Shown: positions 1 to 11,723 of the stretch, one piece after another
How the letters are laid out: every line of letters starts with the position of its first letter
Position numbering within the stretch: the first letter of the stretch is position 1
NCBI RefSeq assembly: GCF_050436995.1
Contig: NC_134763.1
Location: 9,605,001 to 9,669,000 of the forward strand
Length of the DNA: 64,000 nucleotides
Reading direction: 5' to 3'
Origin: Anticarsia gemmatalis
Lineage: Eukaryota; Arthropoda; Insecta; Lepidoptera; Erebidae
Program-made: the position numbers and the translations under genes
The notes under the pieces: generated by a model
Seen by the model: only the letters and a program-made list of their open reading frames with translations
What the model was told of the DNA's origin: nothing
The model's database searches: none

Positions 1-2279
1 AGTTTAAAAAGCGATATTTGTTTTGAATTCTTTTATCTCCAGTCCTAGTTGTGCCTTGTTAAAGCACCATTTATTATATTTTTTTGCTGTTTCTTTCTTT
101 TGTTTACTTTTTTCCAGCGGCTGGAAACTGCAAGGATTCTTGCGCTTTTTGTTTGGAGATGCTGTTTTTAGATAGAGGTTCATCTTGCCTTTGTACGTCA
201 AAAGTAGTGGAGTAAATATTGCTGCAATAATTGTTTGAAAATAGAAGTAAATTTATTTTACGCTGTGGGCCCAGTTTACAACAAAATTAAACACAGTGTT
301 GACCAAAATGTGGCAAAAATTACGGCGTGTTAGTTTAAAGTCTAAAAAATCAGAATCCAGTCTCCAAAATAAAAACTATTGTCATAGGTGTATCATTGCC
401 AACGCTTGAAAAAAAAAAGATAGTTATTTTTATTACACTCTTTGTTTTAATAAGTTTTAGGAGGCCCTTTTTTCCATCTCTCACACATAGTTTCCAAATG
501 TTGTGTCCAGAATTTTGGTCGAAAATTTTGAATAGTACGTAACCCGTACCCTGGTTCGTAGAATGGACATTCCTGACATGTGTACATAATATAACAGTTG
601 GACAGAAGTTACGCTTGCGACTACACTGATATTTCGCGTTTTTAATATTTTATAATGTAAAATTTTCTCAAATTGATTATGAGACTTTTGTGATGAATAT
701 TGGGCCTCTTGGTAAAAAATTATGAAAAATGCACTTTTGAAATACTCCTCCAGTTATGATAAAACATGTTTGCATTTTTACTTGTACTTGGTTTTATGGT
801 AGTGCCAGTTAATATTTACCTTGTATCTCTAAAACTGAACAATAACTGACTCAATAGAAAATGTCTTTTCAAGTTTCGATACAAAATAAAAATAAAATAC
901 TCTCAATTGAACTCCCACCGATACAAAATAAACGACCTCAATATAAAAATGCTGCGATGATATTGTATTACAAAAACTATGTCTTTTCCTTTCACCAGAA
1001 GGTACCTTTAATCTGTAAATAGGATTCAACGAAGCGTGGGGAAGTCACGACCCTTTTAAGGTACCACCAGAAACAAGTCTTTGAAATTTACTTTAGCAAA
1101 GAGAGCGAGCTAAGTCGATCTTGCATGTCATATTGAAAGACGCTTTCGTGATTTTAGATCCGAATAAGGCTTGTACGTTCTAGCGTTAGGTCCCGGTCGT
1201 CAAAGGGGAAAATATTCGATACTTTTTGTAGCCATGCACTCAAAACTTTTTCGTATGCACCGACGCAAAAATCCGAGTGAAGGATTGAAATACTTTCTCA
1301 AAGGTTTTTGTAGTTCAATGAAATTTGTGATTACGAGTGCTCAAGTTCTTTGGAGAGCTTGCAATGTATGTGATTTGTGCGAGTGTTCGAGTTTTTATGG
1401 AAAAGTTTGAGGAATAGTTTTTATGCTGGAAATGTTTTATAATGATTTGCGAAACACGTTTGTTAATAGCATTTTTATACGTGATGCCAAAGCAAAGTTT
1501 GTATCCAGCACTAACGTAAAATTACTGATAACTTATAACTATTAAACTTCGCACAAAGACGAAAAGTAAATATTCAATGTCAAACAAGAATATTCAGTAA
1601 AAAGCAAGTCCCATTATAAAATGATCTAAAATTTAATAAAACACAGTTTATCAGTAGGTATATGGGATTGCAAAAGTTTAGCTAAAACGAGTGTTTGGAA
1701 AATTAAAATGGTTATTGAAATTACTTTGAACTGACTTTTACATGAACTTTGAAAACTCGAGGCCCGCTTACCGACTTCATACAAAATTAGTATTAAAATT
1801 TAGAATTTCGGAAACCGTCGGCTTGAAAGTAAGACTTTGTTAAACATTGTGACGTCAGATTGTAAAATATAAATTTTCTTTGGAATTTTACTTATGAAAG
1901 GGAAGGATTCAACGATTCATATGAACTTACAGTGTCTGTCTTATATCTGTCCTTGTCTCGCACATAGAATTTTCTTTAGGAGTAAAAGCGAGGGATGGTA
2001 GCTGTTTGAGTTAAGGCATCGTTTAGATCAAGCAGAGTCGGTCTTTATAAAGCAAATACGGGTCTATGATTCGTTGAGCTTTGAAGTTGATGTAACAAAA
2101 AACAAGAAGCTTAGTAAGTACTTTTTCTTTCCTGCTTAGCAAAGCACGCTTAATGCTTGATCTGGGAAGTAAAATCTTTCATAACACTTTATAATAGTAA
2201 GTGTTAAAATAACAACCTAAATACTTACTTGATGTTCTCTACAGCGCAAGATCAATATAAACCGCTGGGTATAGCCACA
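1..2279. other. AT-rich non-coding DNA, probably intron
   Basis: No supported exon is seen on either strand; the short reading frames here are AT-rich and lack splice or family signals. If the Ig exon is real, this is its downstream intron. The only distinct motif noted is a palindromic CRE/ATF-type TGACGTCA at 1850-1857. The next Ig exon, expected to start with a Side-like 'S-F/V-D-x-R' sequence, was sought here and not found. Confidence 0.5.
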
Positions 2280-2456
2280 AAAAAAAATATAATACATAGT
2301 TTTTTTATAAGACGTCGATAAATTGACTACCAGGCTCAAAACAGATCAAACAGCCCGTACTCATCACACAAATATTTGTCTTGGGTGGGATTCGAACCCA
2401 TCACATGCGGATATTGCGGCGAGGTACCCACTTAAACCATTGCGCTGCAATGGCAA
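2280..2456 (-). mobile_element. tRNA-derived SINE, minus orientation
   Basis: Reversed, this segment has an RNA polymerase III A box (TGGTTTAAGTGGG, complement of 2427-2439) and, 28 bp downstream, a perfect B box GGTTCGAATCC (complement of 2388-2398). A body with ACAAATATTTGTGTGATGAG follows, ending in an A/T-rich tail. The order tRNA-like head, body, A/T tail defines a SINE. It sits just downstream of the Ig exon's donor site, inside the intron, on the same strand as the gene. Exact ends are uncertain by about 10 bp. Confidence 0.75.
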
Positions 2457-2487
2457 GGGCAATTTTCAATATATTACAGTTGCTTAC

Positions 2488-2620
2488 CTATAAATGGGCG
2501 TGCCGAGGTCCTCCCGGTACCATAACACGAGCAACACGGCGTCTTCTTCATCCTGTGTCGCGATGTCACACGGCAGGTACACCGGCTCACCCGCCACGGC
2601 TACTACTTGCGTCATTGGCA
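2488..2620 (-). CDS. Internal exon of a Sidestep-like immunoglobulin receptor (start of Ig V domain)
   Basis: Read on the minus strand, a pyrimidine-rich tract ending in CCACAG precedes position 2620 and a GTAAGCA donor follows 2488. This leaves a 133-bp exon: 2 nt, 43 open codons, 2 nt. The frame contains VVAVAGEPVYLPCDI and then VLLVLWYREDLGTPIY, which give the first Ig cysteine in 'LPCDI' and the core tryptophan in 'VLWYRED'. The second cysteine must lie in the next exon. In insects this spacing and the 'LPCDI...VLWYR...G.PIYS' pattern are typical of the Sidestep (Side) family, type I membrane proteins of the Ig superfamily that act as partners of Beaten-path receptors in axon guidance. 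No other exon could be found; the following exon must lie below position 1 and the signal-peptide exon upstream on this strand. It could instead belong to another insect Ig receptor with a Side-like first domain. Confidence 0.8.
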
Positions 2621-5429
2621 CTGTGGACAAGGAAGAATAAAGTTATTACTTGGCATATTATTATAAAACTTGAGGCGAACAAACACAGTAAACAGAGCTA
2701 TATGGAGATATTTCTGGTGCCATATTGTAGTTCTGTTCTTTTTTTTAAGATTAATAAGTTGTTTATGTTTCAAACCAACAAAAAAAATATGCAATAAAAA
2801 GAACTGTAATAATTTATCTTAGTAACTAGATGTAGCTCAGTGTAGATAATCATGAAGCTTTTGCCCTTGCAAATATCGTAGGTTCAATATTATGAAATTC
2901 ACAACGAGTTGTTCTAGGTCCAGCTGTATTTTTTTCTTAGAAAAAATATACAACAATTTTTAATCTTCTTCAACTGAGTTTATAGATATACAAAACAAGA
3001 AAGAAAGGATAGAAGAATACTACACTGCTAAATTATAGGTCAGATAGGTCTGTAATACGACGAAAATTTTGAAGCCACGATACTCATTTTATCTATCTAA
3101 AGAAGATTACAAATTATTTACGCTTCAGAATTTAACCACATCAGAGATTTCATGAAGCGAGCATATTTAATATTTGTGAATAAGAATTGCTTGTGGGTGC
3201 ACTTGACTTGGCCGGGGAGCTCATCGCGCTCAGTCGAGCAAAAGAGTTGCACCACGAGAGCACCTTCAAAAGGTTAGTCTACAAGCTAAGGACGGTGATT
3301 TGGGAGGTTCACTGGAAAATGTGGAAAGATCTATCTAAAATATCTATGTAGCTTTTATGGCAGGTTATTTAGATAGAGTATAAAGTGGTATTTTGTGTGC
3401 TTCAACGTTTTTTAGAAAGGGTAATGTTTGGATTTCAAATTATTGGAATATTTCAAAGTAATTGTGATGTACTTGATAAGTTTAGTTTGGATAATGGTCA
3501 TGTAGATTTTTAATGTGGAGAATGACGTAACATTTGTTCAGTAGAAATCTTAATACGAAATACATGAGCAAATCGCCGCCATTTTGTAGTATAATTGCGC
3601 CGTATCTATAACCCCCACAGTATTATAATTTCGAAGATCTAAACCGAATATCGTTTTAATCATTTTAATTTTCAGTTCCGTACACTATCTGTTGGTATCC
3701 TCTGGTAAAGTTAAACTGCAGCCACAATTCAAAGAAAGGAAGTGGCTGGAAATAAATCAAAAGTAATCAGTAGACTTTGCGGACTTTTCCAATATAAACA
3801 TAGTGAAGCATCGTTTCAATTTCCTCACATTTCATCACTGTATTTTTAGGCCCAACCAACGCTATTTTCCAAAAGGCAGATTTATCTTTGTTATTGTTTC
3901 GCGTCTGCTTGGCTTTCGTCGATCGTGCGGATTTGAATTTGAATATTATTGAAGCTACCATTCATATTTTTAGCGGTTTGGACTAAGGAAGAAAGATTTA
4001 TGTTGTTGTAGGCTCGGTGCTTCAGATGGATAAGCATTTAAGCGATATCTTTAAAATTGTGTTAAGATTTTTCTGTAGAAACTCTTGAAGCGTGAAGTGA
4101 ATTATGATTCAAGCGTTTTTAAAGCAGAGAGGCTTTTTTATGCTGGTTTTTGATATCGTTAGTTACAAAACGCTTTTCTTATGAAGCCTGTCTGCATACT
4201 ATTAATTAAATTTCCACAAGACCAAACGGTTGTAGCCTGGAGTTGATCGCTGAAAATACTGATTAACTTATTTTGACTAGTAACAATGAATGAAGATAAG
4301 GTTTTCAAATTCAGGAAAAAGGCTTTTTCGCATTTTGTAGTGTTTTCAATTAAAGATTTTTAATGTTCACACTACTTCTTAGTGCTTATAAATCTGCTCA
4401 AGCCCCGTCCATTCCAACCAGCCTTTGCCATTAAACGTATTAATCTAAAAACAAAACATTTTCTTTTAGTAAAAAATAAAACTCCTCGACAATATTTTAT
4501 TCAGGCTAAGATCGTTTTAAATCACTTAAAAGTAGACCGGGAGTTGTTAGAGGAACACGGATAAACTATGTCCGGACTAACACAAATACAGTGCGCTTTT
4601 CCAGTACATTGTCTCATTGCATCCGGACGGGTAAGAACGCCGGATAACCGGATGGCAGGCACGTCACTTAGCTGTGCTCTTCTCGATTTATTGTTTGAAC
4701 TTCTTGGATGTTTGAACGGTTTTTTTTAATGTTTTATAGAACTTAATAAGGAAGTAGATTTTTTGTTTGTTTAACTTTTAATGAAGGGAGTAAGATGGCG
4801 TTATTATTCTGTTTTGAAGAATTGTACTCCTTTTTTCTGTTTTGCCTGTCTGGTTCCTGCTACTACTCTGGTAACAGCTAGGTTGTTGATTAATCTAGTG
4901 TTTTGTATTTAAGTTGTCTTGGTTCCGTGTCTTTTTATTTAGTTGGTTAAGAAGTCAATTTATTGTTTAAGTTACTTAGGCCACCCGAAGACCTTTATCA
5001 TGATTTAGCACGTGTTATCTTGATAGGTAACACCGGTGTCAATTTTTCACGTATAGTCCTAAGGCCTGAAGCGTGGAAACATTCAGATAAAAATCACTGA
5101 TATGTCGACTTCTAAAGATAACCTTGTCAAAGGTTGCTTAAGCCAGTTATTGTTTTGCAATCCAACATGGACTTAATAATAGATAACCATAGAATCAGTG
5201 ACATTCATAACTTGCTGTGTCAAATTTCTAGTCTTCTCACATATAATAATAATAAATTGATATTATGAAGCAGTACTCCCTACCGCTTCATAATATGGTT
5301 TATATAATAAGGCATTATTATGAAATCTGTTCTCAAGTTGTAAAGTCATAACATATTTTATTACTGCAAAGAAAACGTATTTACTTATCTATTGAGGATT
5401 TCTAAAATACTGTGGTATTCGATTTCTAT
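2621..5429. other. Upstream intron of the Ig exon, mostly featureless
   Basis: AT-rich DNA with no repeat family I recognise apart from the open segment at 3184-3351. A higher-complexity island at about 4540-4690 contains several CCGGA motifs and could be a conserved non-coding element. No signal-peptide exon with a phase-1 donor was found on the minus strand. Confidence 0.45.
3184..3351 (+). other. Unrecognised 55-codon open segment, possible exon or chance ORF
   Basis: Plus-strand frame open from 3184 to a TAG at 3349-3351, with no ATG near its start. Its composition is more protein-like than the flanks, with peptides such as LAGELIALSRAKELHHEST. A good donor-like AAAAG|GTTAGT lies inside it near 3273, so a ~90-bp exon ending there is conceivable. 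No convincing acceptor tract precedes it. The minus strand is open over part of the same stretch, which lowers its weight. I do not recognise the peptide. Confidence 0.2.
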
Positions 5430-5570
5430 ATCAGACCCATCGGTTATCGATAAGCACGTTAAGCAACATTTCGTGAGGACACCTCATAGATGGGTGACCG
5501 CTGACTGGAAGTTGAACTGAGCCTCTCAGTACGTCAAAAGTTGCTAAGCCATGATACGTGTCTTTGAGTG
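5430..5570 (+). mobile_element. 5S rRNA-derived SINE (SINE3 type), plus orientation, degraded
   Basis: The head resembles the 3' two thirds of 5S rRNA: CATCGGTTATCGATAAGCAC, then GTTAAGCAACAT, then CATAGATGGGTGACCGC (5451-5501). In 5S rRNA these correspond to the internal promoter C-box region and the distal helix (GTTAAGCAACGTCGGG ... GGATGGGTGACCGC). A non-ribosomal body follows. Real 5S genes are ~120 bp with intact ends, which this lacks, so a 5S-derived SINE is the better reading. A second copy in opposite orientation lies at the right edge of the window. Confidence 0.65.
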
Positions 5571-5729
5571 GATTCTACTATTTTGTCTCTAGGATGACCA
5601 ATTGACCAAAAACCATACGAAAAAAAACAAAAAGCTGTAGGTATCGCAATATAATATCAAATAAACATATCAGTTATGTTATTTCTTCAGAAAGGTAAGA
5701 TGCGTAGTAAACGTAACTGGTAGGCGTGT

Positions 5730-5815
5730 ACGACGTCATGGTATGAATGTGAATGAGGCAGAGGTATGCAGGGATCGTAGCGTTCTTCAGTCTCTGTCTA
5801 CCCCCATGGGGATAA
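5730..5815 (-). repeat. Interspersed repeat family B copy
   Basis: Reversed, it reads CCATGGGGGTAGACAGAGAC, then an 'AGAACGC...TACGATCC' block, then a CATTCACATTCATACCATGA block. These three blocks recur in this order at 12.7, 20.9, 21.6, 27.7 and 58.8 kb, defining a ~90-bp family. No TIR, poly-A tail or Pol III box was seen, so its class is unknown. Confidence 0.65.
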
Positions 5816-6767
5816 GGATGGGAATACGATATACGAACGTGATATGGATTTATAATTTTAACTAATTGCTTTATACCATTGCAGTCTGTAAGTCAAAATG
5901 AAGACTAACCCTCTTATTCATAAACACACTATAAATTATGTTTTCTTTTTTTCAGTTCGCTAAGGAGTGAAAGAAACAAAACAAGCCTTTCATAACTTCA
6001 TATATTTTTATGAATTAGAGGGTACATTTTTAATGCTGAATACACTGCTTTGTAGATTGCTAAGGCTTTATCTAGACTGCTAATTTAGAGGTCATGAGAT
6101 TGTATCCATTGCACTACTGACGTGAACTCACTTCTAACACAAAGTCAGCTAAGCTGAACACAGCATTACAAATCTTTTTGTACCCCACAAGAAGATTTTA
6201 AATACTGTGTAGTTAATACTACTATTCCTCGTTGAGAAAGAAAAAGACAAAGCATATATTCAAGTGCTACATGGATGATTGAATAAAAAGTCGCAGAAAC
6301 TCCAACCAATGCCCCTAAACGCCCAAATCACAATATTCAAGTTTAAAAGAGTTCAAAAACCCAAAAAACACGATAACCAGATTCCTCGAAACCCCCAGGT
6401 CATGAAACATGTATGCAAAGCTGACGAGTACAAACCATCCGATATTATTGAATATCCTGACTATTGGATATGGTTGCAATGGAAATCGGTTCTCAGTCTG
6501 TGTCACGGAAATGCTATTAATTTCCGAATGTCGCTTCGTGTTGACGTTCGATGCTTGTGGATATATTTAGGAAATCAAATATTGTTTCTGCGGTGGAAAA
6601 AACGTGGGAATGAAGTGAAGAAGCCTTTGTGGTGTGTTTTATCGGTGATGTGGTTGAGTGTAAAGTTTCTTTATAGCTTATGTGTATGTGGAGATTGTAG
6701 GATGTATCTAGTGTTATTGTATAGCTAGGAACTTTGTCTTATTGTAGTATCTACTATATTTTTCTCG
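5816..6767. other. Non-coding stretch with one long chance ORF
   Basis: A 149-codon frame runs from 6279 to 6728 on the plus strand but opens at a TTG and shows no domain or family motif. Codon use shifts from AT-rich to mixed partway through. I treat it as chance. The part at 6480-6545 (GTCACGGAAATGCTATTAAT) is of higher complexity and may be a conserved non-coding element. Confidence 0.4.
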
Positions 6768-6895
6768 ACTCATGACTGTCCCTCTGCTGGGCAAGGGTTT
6801 TCTTCGGAACGAGGGAGGGGTTAGTTTTTGAGCGCATGGACCTTGGTTCTTGGTTTTTGGCTTTGTGTCCAGTACGTTGGACAATGCAGGTTTGT
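6768..6895. repeat. Interspersed repeat family C fragment (LINE/SINE-tail type)
   Basis: Contains ATGACTGTCCCTCTGCTGGG, then AAGGGTTTTCTTCGGAACGA, then a 'GTACGTTGGACAATGCAGGTTTG'-like block. The same order of blocks appears at 16.4-16.5 kb and 19.24-19.35 kb. Reversed, the first blocks encode 'LAQQRD', like the C-terminal 'EAFAQQWD' of RTE-type LINEs, so this is probably a 3'-truncation remnant on the minus strand. Confidence 0.55.
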
Positions 6896-9800
6896 TACCT
6901 ATTATATTATTGAAGTAAATAGTTTTTTTATATGTCTTATGTGGGATACCATCGCAATAGGTACCCAACAGGATGGTTCTTTACCAAAATTAGGCTTAGA
7001 CAATGAAAGCTACTGGCTCCATTACATAACTAAACAATGAAATACTTATCGTATACTATAATAGCACCACGGCCTTTATTTCCCTACAATAATACTATTG
7101 AGAGAAAATCACCTTCACGAACTACACCTAACAAAGAATAACCTCAGCTAAAACCAAAAACATCAGAAACACAAATTGCCGACATCCAAGCATCATGCTA
7201 CTTTTTCTCCTATCTGTTATTCGTTCACGAGGCCCTTGGGAATACGCTGCCGTAAGCCGAGAATGCACCGACTAAATTATGTATTAAGTCTTACTTAAAG
7301 TACACTGCCTGCTGGCCTTAGACTGTTATGCGCGTTTGTTTAGTTAAACTGTCGTTGGATGGAGCGTATTCTTTGGAGACCGTAATTTTTAATGTTGGTA
7401 CGTTTAGTGCTTTTACTGTTTGAAATGTAGAGGGACATTGTGGGAAGTAGTTTGTAATTGAGCATGCTTTTGGATCACATTAATTGACTTATGGACATTT
7501 ATTTGTAGAAAAGTGCATACTACACGTCATATTATACAGACATACATATAACAAGTAATTCAAGGAAATATGGTTTTATAATTATCATTTTATTTCTTTT
7601 CTGTTTTTCAAAATAATTATTTGTGATATTTCACAATTCAAATATTTTATTTAACCCAATACTTAGTACCCAACAATCGAAAGTCATTTAAAAAAGCGAC
7701 TTAAACTTTATAAACACGATTCTCTAATTGACTGGGGCTTAGATTTTGCTTTTGATTTATAAATATTTAAACGATTATAAATAAATTTAATAATATTTAT
7801 GTAAATAAATTTAATAATAAGTCTGACATTTAAAATCAATGATCCAAACCACCAACTCCGATTGAAGTCCAACTGGAAATCATCGCGTAATAGCCCCAGA
7901 GTCAGTTCTAGACAAATCCCATAATCTTGTTTAGAAACCTTTCGAGTGCGAACGTGTTCGAATAAATCCTATTTCGTTACTGTGACGTCGGCATCCCTGA
8001 AAATACCCAAAATTTGACTATTCACAGCAGACGTACGGAGAAATCGAGTTAAGCTCTTCTAATTTGGCTTTGATGTTTAAACATGGTCCGTGTTGATGTT
8101 ATTCAGAATTTAGGATGTTCGTTGAAAATTTTGCTATAAAACGGTTCGATATGAACTGGCCTCGAGTTTGTTTGTTCGACTAATTGATACTGCCGGATCG
8201 TATAGGGTATTTGGACTCGATGTTAGCCTGTAATAGAATTAATGTGGACTGTTTCATTATTTTGGATTTTGTTTTGTTTCGGATCAGGTTACTTCTGTTT
8301 GTAGGATTTGACCTGTTTTATAAGTGAGACTTGGAAATATGAATCGTAAATATCTTTTAGTATACTACTTTATTATACTGTTTTGTTTTTTTTCCGGGGT
8401 CAAGGTCAAGGTCACCTAAGTTTCATTAAATTCGTATTGTCTGGAATACATATTTTGTCCATAATTAGAGAGGATTCTTAATAGTATCGTCGTTTAACTT
8501 AATATACGAGAAGTAGTAGTAGAAATAGTAGACTAATAAATTGAGAATTTAGTTAAGTCACCTTAAATGGCCAGTAACATGAATACTTGGTATTGTGTTC
8601 ACCCCAAATTAATGAAACAACAACACAAAGATAACATCAAAACTATAACCATCTCGAAAATTACGTTAACCCCGAAACTGCTATCTAATATTAGGGCCAA
8701 GCGTTCGAGAAACGATAATAACAGTATCCAAAATAGCTCTAAAATTTAGTGAAATCTCGTACCTCGCTGATTTTACTAACGACACTATGTAAATGAAGTA
8801 ATCAACACACCTAATCCAATCTTTTTGTCATCCTTCCAAATTGCTCAAAAACGTTATTACTCCCGAACTGCAAGCACAAACTGGCAAAAAGCTTAATAAA
8901 GTACCGATATCGCAAAAGGAAATGGTTCCACTTCTATTCAAAAGTGTTGCTGTAGCAAATTGAACTGTAACTGTTTGAATTTAAAGTCGAATTTACTTCA
9001 ACGTTTATTGCTGGAAGTTGGGATCCGACGACGGTAGTGGGACATCATTTGAATAATTAAAAAGCGGCTTTATCTATTTATTCAGTTTATTCCAAAAGTT
9101 GTTGAGTTGCAGTGTCTCCAATCTATGGCCAAATCTGAGGGTCCTTGGCTTTGCTACAACACTGGGGGCTTCTGGAGGGTCTTTGAGAGAAACAAGCTTT
9201 GGATCATAATTATTACAATGGCCTATTTGCAAATTATGATAATAAAGAACATTTGTATTTTGTTTCTCCCTTATTTGTTTCGTCGAAGGGTTCAAGTGAT
9301 GCTTCCGTTTATTTACTAGTATGTAAATGTTTCGTATCTACATAAATGTTTCTGTGAGGTGCTTTTCCGAGCGGTTCTGGAGAGAAAATACCGTAATCCT
9401 TAGGTTAGGTGAGAGGATTGGTGAACGGTAGGTCAGTACTTGTGTATACAATCTTGTTTACTTTAGAGAAGTTTGGTTATATGTTCTCAGGCAAAACCGC
9501 ATGGCATACATTATCATTATCAATGCTAATTAATTGTATTCGTGATGCCGTAGATGTATGTACGGCTAATTGTTCTACTAAATTATGGACGTTACAGGTA
9601 TGTCTTGTAAATTCATGTTACAATTAGAAGCCTTTTTTAACTACAATCTTTACTTATATTGAAATATATAAGCGGGTAGAATATCTTGCAGTTTTTGTAT
9701 AATTCATCTCATAGTAAACCTTTATTCATTTTAATTTTGTGTTATTTTTAGTTAGATAAAGTGACTTAGAGTATCTTGCCAGCTATTCTGGCTGAGCCTA

Positions 9801-10608
9801 TATTCTGAACAGTCTAATCAATCTCCTAATTGTAATCTTGAAAGTCAAAAGTGTTATCATTCTTCATAATAACTTAAGTAGTACATTACTGACAGCTGAC
9901 GAAATAAACCAAATCATTTTCTATTCTTTATTCTACTTTTACTAAATCAGTTTTTATTCAAGTTTTCATTGTTTATGTCCTTAAGAAGAAGGACTCTTTC
10001 GGCCACTCCAGGCTATTCGATAATCCATACGGCCCCTTTAAACTCCAAGTTTTTATCCAATTAGAACTTGACAAATACTTTTTGTTGGCAACTCTGATAC
10101 AATGGTATTGAGTTTGTGTCATATTTATTAGTAAAAATCAAAGAGACAAAAAAAGATACTGACCGCCTTCAATTTTAAAAGGTTATAGTTTTGTACCTAA
10201 TGTAATTGAATATTTTATTTCGAAAAGGACACGTCCTACGTTATAAAAATATGAAACGTGTGACCTCAAAGTTTTGTATTAAATTAAACTTGTTATAACT
10301 AGATAAATAAATATATATCTTTCTTATATTATTCACTACATGTAAATAAACGCATGGTGAACCTCCAATTGAAAATCAAATTGTATGGATTTGTCTTATG
10401 TTATCAGCAAAGTCAATTTAACAACATGATAGATACGCAAACACAAATAAAGTCTTACTTTTATCCGCGATACAAGCCCCAAAATTTCACAACAAAAATT
10501 TGAAAAATCCTTCCAACGTACTCAGATCATCACTTGGCAATACTTGGCATACATCGCGGCGGTGGCCAAGATAACTAAAGTATCTTCATGTGCCCTCGGC
10601 CGGCTGAA
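6896..10608. other. AT-rich non-coding DNA
   Basis: No supported gene. Contents noted: a 17-bp direct repeat of TAAATAAATTTAATAAT at about 7788 and 7811; a mixed-composition island at about 7930-8030; a nuclear-receptor-type site at 8400-8414; and TTAGGTTAGG (two telomere-like units) at 9400-9409. Short frames at 9074-9627 have no homology I recognise. Confidence 0.45.
8400..8414 (+). promoter_or_regulatory. Paired FTZ-F1/ERR-type half-sites
   Basis: Two overlapping TCAAGGTCA sequences (8400-8408 and 8406-8414), giving AGGTCA repeated with no spacer. TCAAGGTCA is the extended half-site bound by monomeric nuclear receptors such as FTZ-F1 and ERR. Whether it is functional cannot be judged from sequence alone. 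Confidence 0.35.
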
Positions 10609-11440
10609 TATAAAACGGTTGCACGTACTGCAAACATTGGTTCACAAGTATACAAACACGACGTGTGAAGCAAACATGTGGAAGAAGTCATTGTTAGTGA
10701 TTGGCTATTTTTTCCGCTTAATTATCTTCTTCGCTATTGGAGGACTGGTAAATTTTGTTGGGTTTTTGTGTGGTGTGATTGTCGAAAATAGGGTTTCGAA
10801 TGCGTTTTGAAGTGACCTGTCTCCACAATTAAATTAATTACAAGCCAGAGATTTTAGTGACGTAGCAAAACATCTTTGAAACATATGGTAGCTCTTAATA
10901 ATGTTCCCAATTTCATATATCGGGTTAATCTCATTAATAAAGAGTTGGTTATAGTCGGTGCATTGTATACATATGTGTGTATATAAAACGGTTGCACGTA
11001 CTGCAAACATTGGTTCACAAGTAAACAAACACGACGTGTGGAACAAACATGTGGAAGAAGTCATTGTTAGTGATTGGCTATTTTTTCCTCTAATTATCTT
11101 CTTCGCTATTGGAGGAGTGGTAAAATTTTGCGGGTTTGGTGTCGTGTGATTGTCGAAAATAGAGTTTTGTGTTCGATTTTAAGGTATTATTCTATAAATT
11201 ACGGATCAGAGACTACATTGACGCAGTTAAACATATTTAAAACACACTAGCCGTAAAATTTTCCCCTTTTTATTACTACGTGGTCGAATTTGGATCTGGT
11301 CATAGTTTTAGTCAGTGTATTGAACGGTTGCACGTACTGCAAACATTGGTTCACAAGTATACAAACAGTACGACGTGTGAAGCAAACATGTTGAAGAAGA
11401 CATTGAGTGGTGATTGACCTTATTTTTTTCTTAATTAGCT
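10609..11440 (+). repeat. Local tandem array, three diverged ~340-370 bp units
   Basis: The block AACGGTTGCACGTACTGCAA begins at about 10615, 10986 and 11324, so the periods are ~371 and ~339 bp. Units 1 and 2 share about 190 bp: a TATAAAACGG start, AAACACGACGTGTG, ATGTGGAAGAAGTCATTG and TGATTGTCGAAAATAG. Unit 3 keeps only about 115 bp and has lost the TATAAA. The 3' parts of the units differ strongly, which suggests an old duplication. The array is not an inverted-repeat element and has no Pol III boxes. Confidence 0.8.
10676..10810 (+). CDS. Small hydrophobic ORF in unit 1 of the tandem array (hypothetical)
   Basis: Forty-four codons from ATG to TGA. The peptide begins MWKKSLLVIGYFF and continues LIIFFAIGGLVNFVGFLCGV, ending in a short polar tail, so it would be a single membrane-spanning or signal-anchor segment. 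TATAAA lies 67 bp upstream at 10609-10614. The matching frame in unit 2 starts at 11049 and stops after 14 codons because of a 1-bp deletion; in unit 3 it starts at 11388 and stops after 9 codons. Only one of three copies is open, so this may be a lone survivor of a small gene family or a chance frame in a repeat. I do not recognise the product. Confidence 0.2.
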   Translation: MWKKSLLVIGYFFRLIIFFAIGGLVNFVGFLCGVIVENRVSNAF

Positions 11441-11560
11441 GGTTCTCTTTTTTCATAGTAGTAGGATTCAACTTAAGATGTTTTTATCTTTGCTTAAATG
11501 ACAATTCTTACTGAGACGCGGGGATTTCTATAAAAGTCTTACACGTTTTCATAGATTCCT

Positions 11561-11723
11561 GTAGCGCGATTTTCTATACTCAGTTCTATCAGGTATACAC
11601 ATCACTTATAATACTTTAATAAATAGTTCCTACATGACACAAGGACCGTGGATTAGGTTATCATACATATATTTGTCGATAACTACTCTGTTGTCTATAG
11701 TCAGTATTGGTAGGAAATCGTAC
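11561..11723 (+). mobile_element. MITE-A copy 1 (~165 bp, diverged)
   Basis: Starts GTAGCGCGATTTTCTATACT and ends GGTAGGAAATCGTACC, which is the reverse complement pattern of the start. The centre carries 'AATAGTTCCTAC', and the right part 'GTCGATAACTACTCTGTTGTC'. The internal part is more worn than in later copies. No coding capacity. The inverted ends point to a non-autonomous DNA transposon. Confidence 0.7.

Noticed and set aside
2388..2439. tRNA gene
   Set aside because: Has A and B boxes but no cloverleaf-forming acceptor stem, and is followed by a SINE body. The same applies at 36641 and 58654.
1..2487. Next Ig exon of the Sidestep-like gene
   Set aside because: Searched for on the minus strand; no splice-bounded frame with a second Ig cysteine found.
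2381..2797. 138-codon plus-strand frame
   Set aside because: It is antisense to the SINE head and the Ig exon; the minus-strand reading explains the GC-rich part.
5451..5501. 5S rRNA gene
   Set aside because: Only part of the 5S sequence is present, with substitutions and a non-5S body.
6279..6728. 149-codon plus-strand frame, the longest in the window
   Set aside because: Starts at TTG, has no domain, no splice context and an abrupt change in composition. Chance is more likely.
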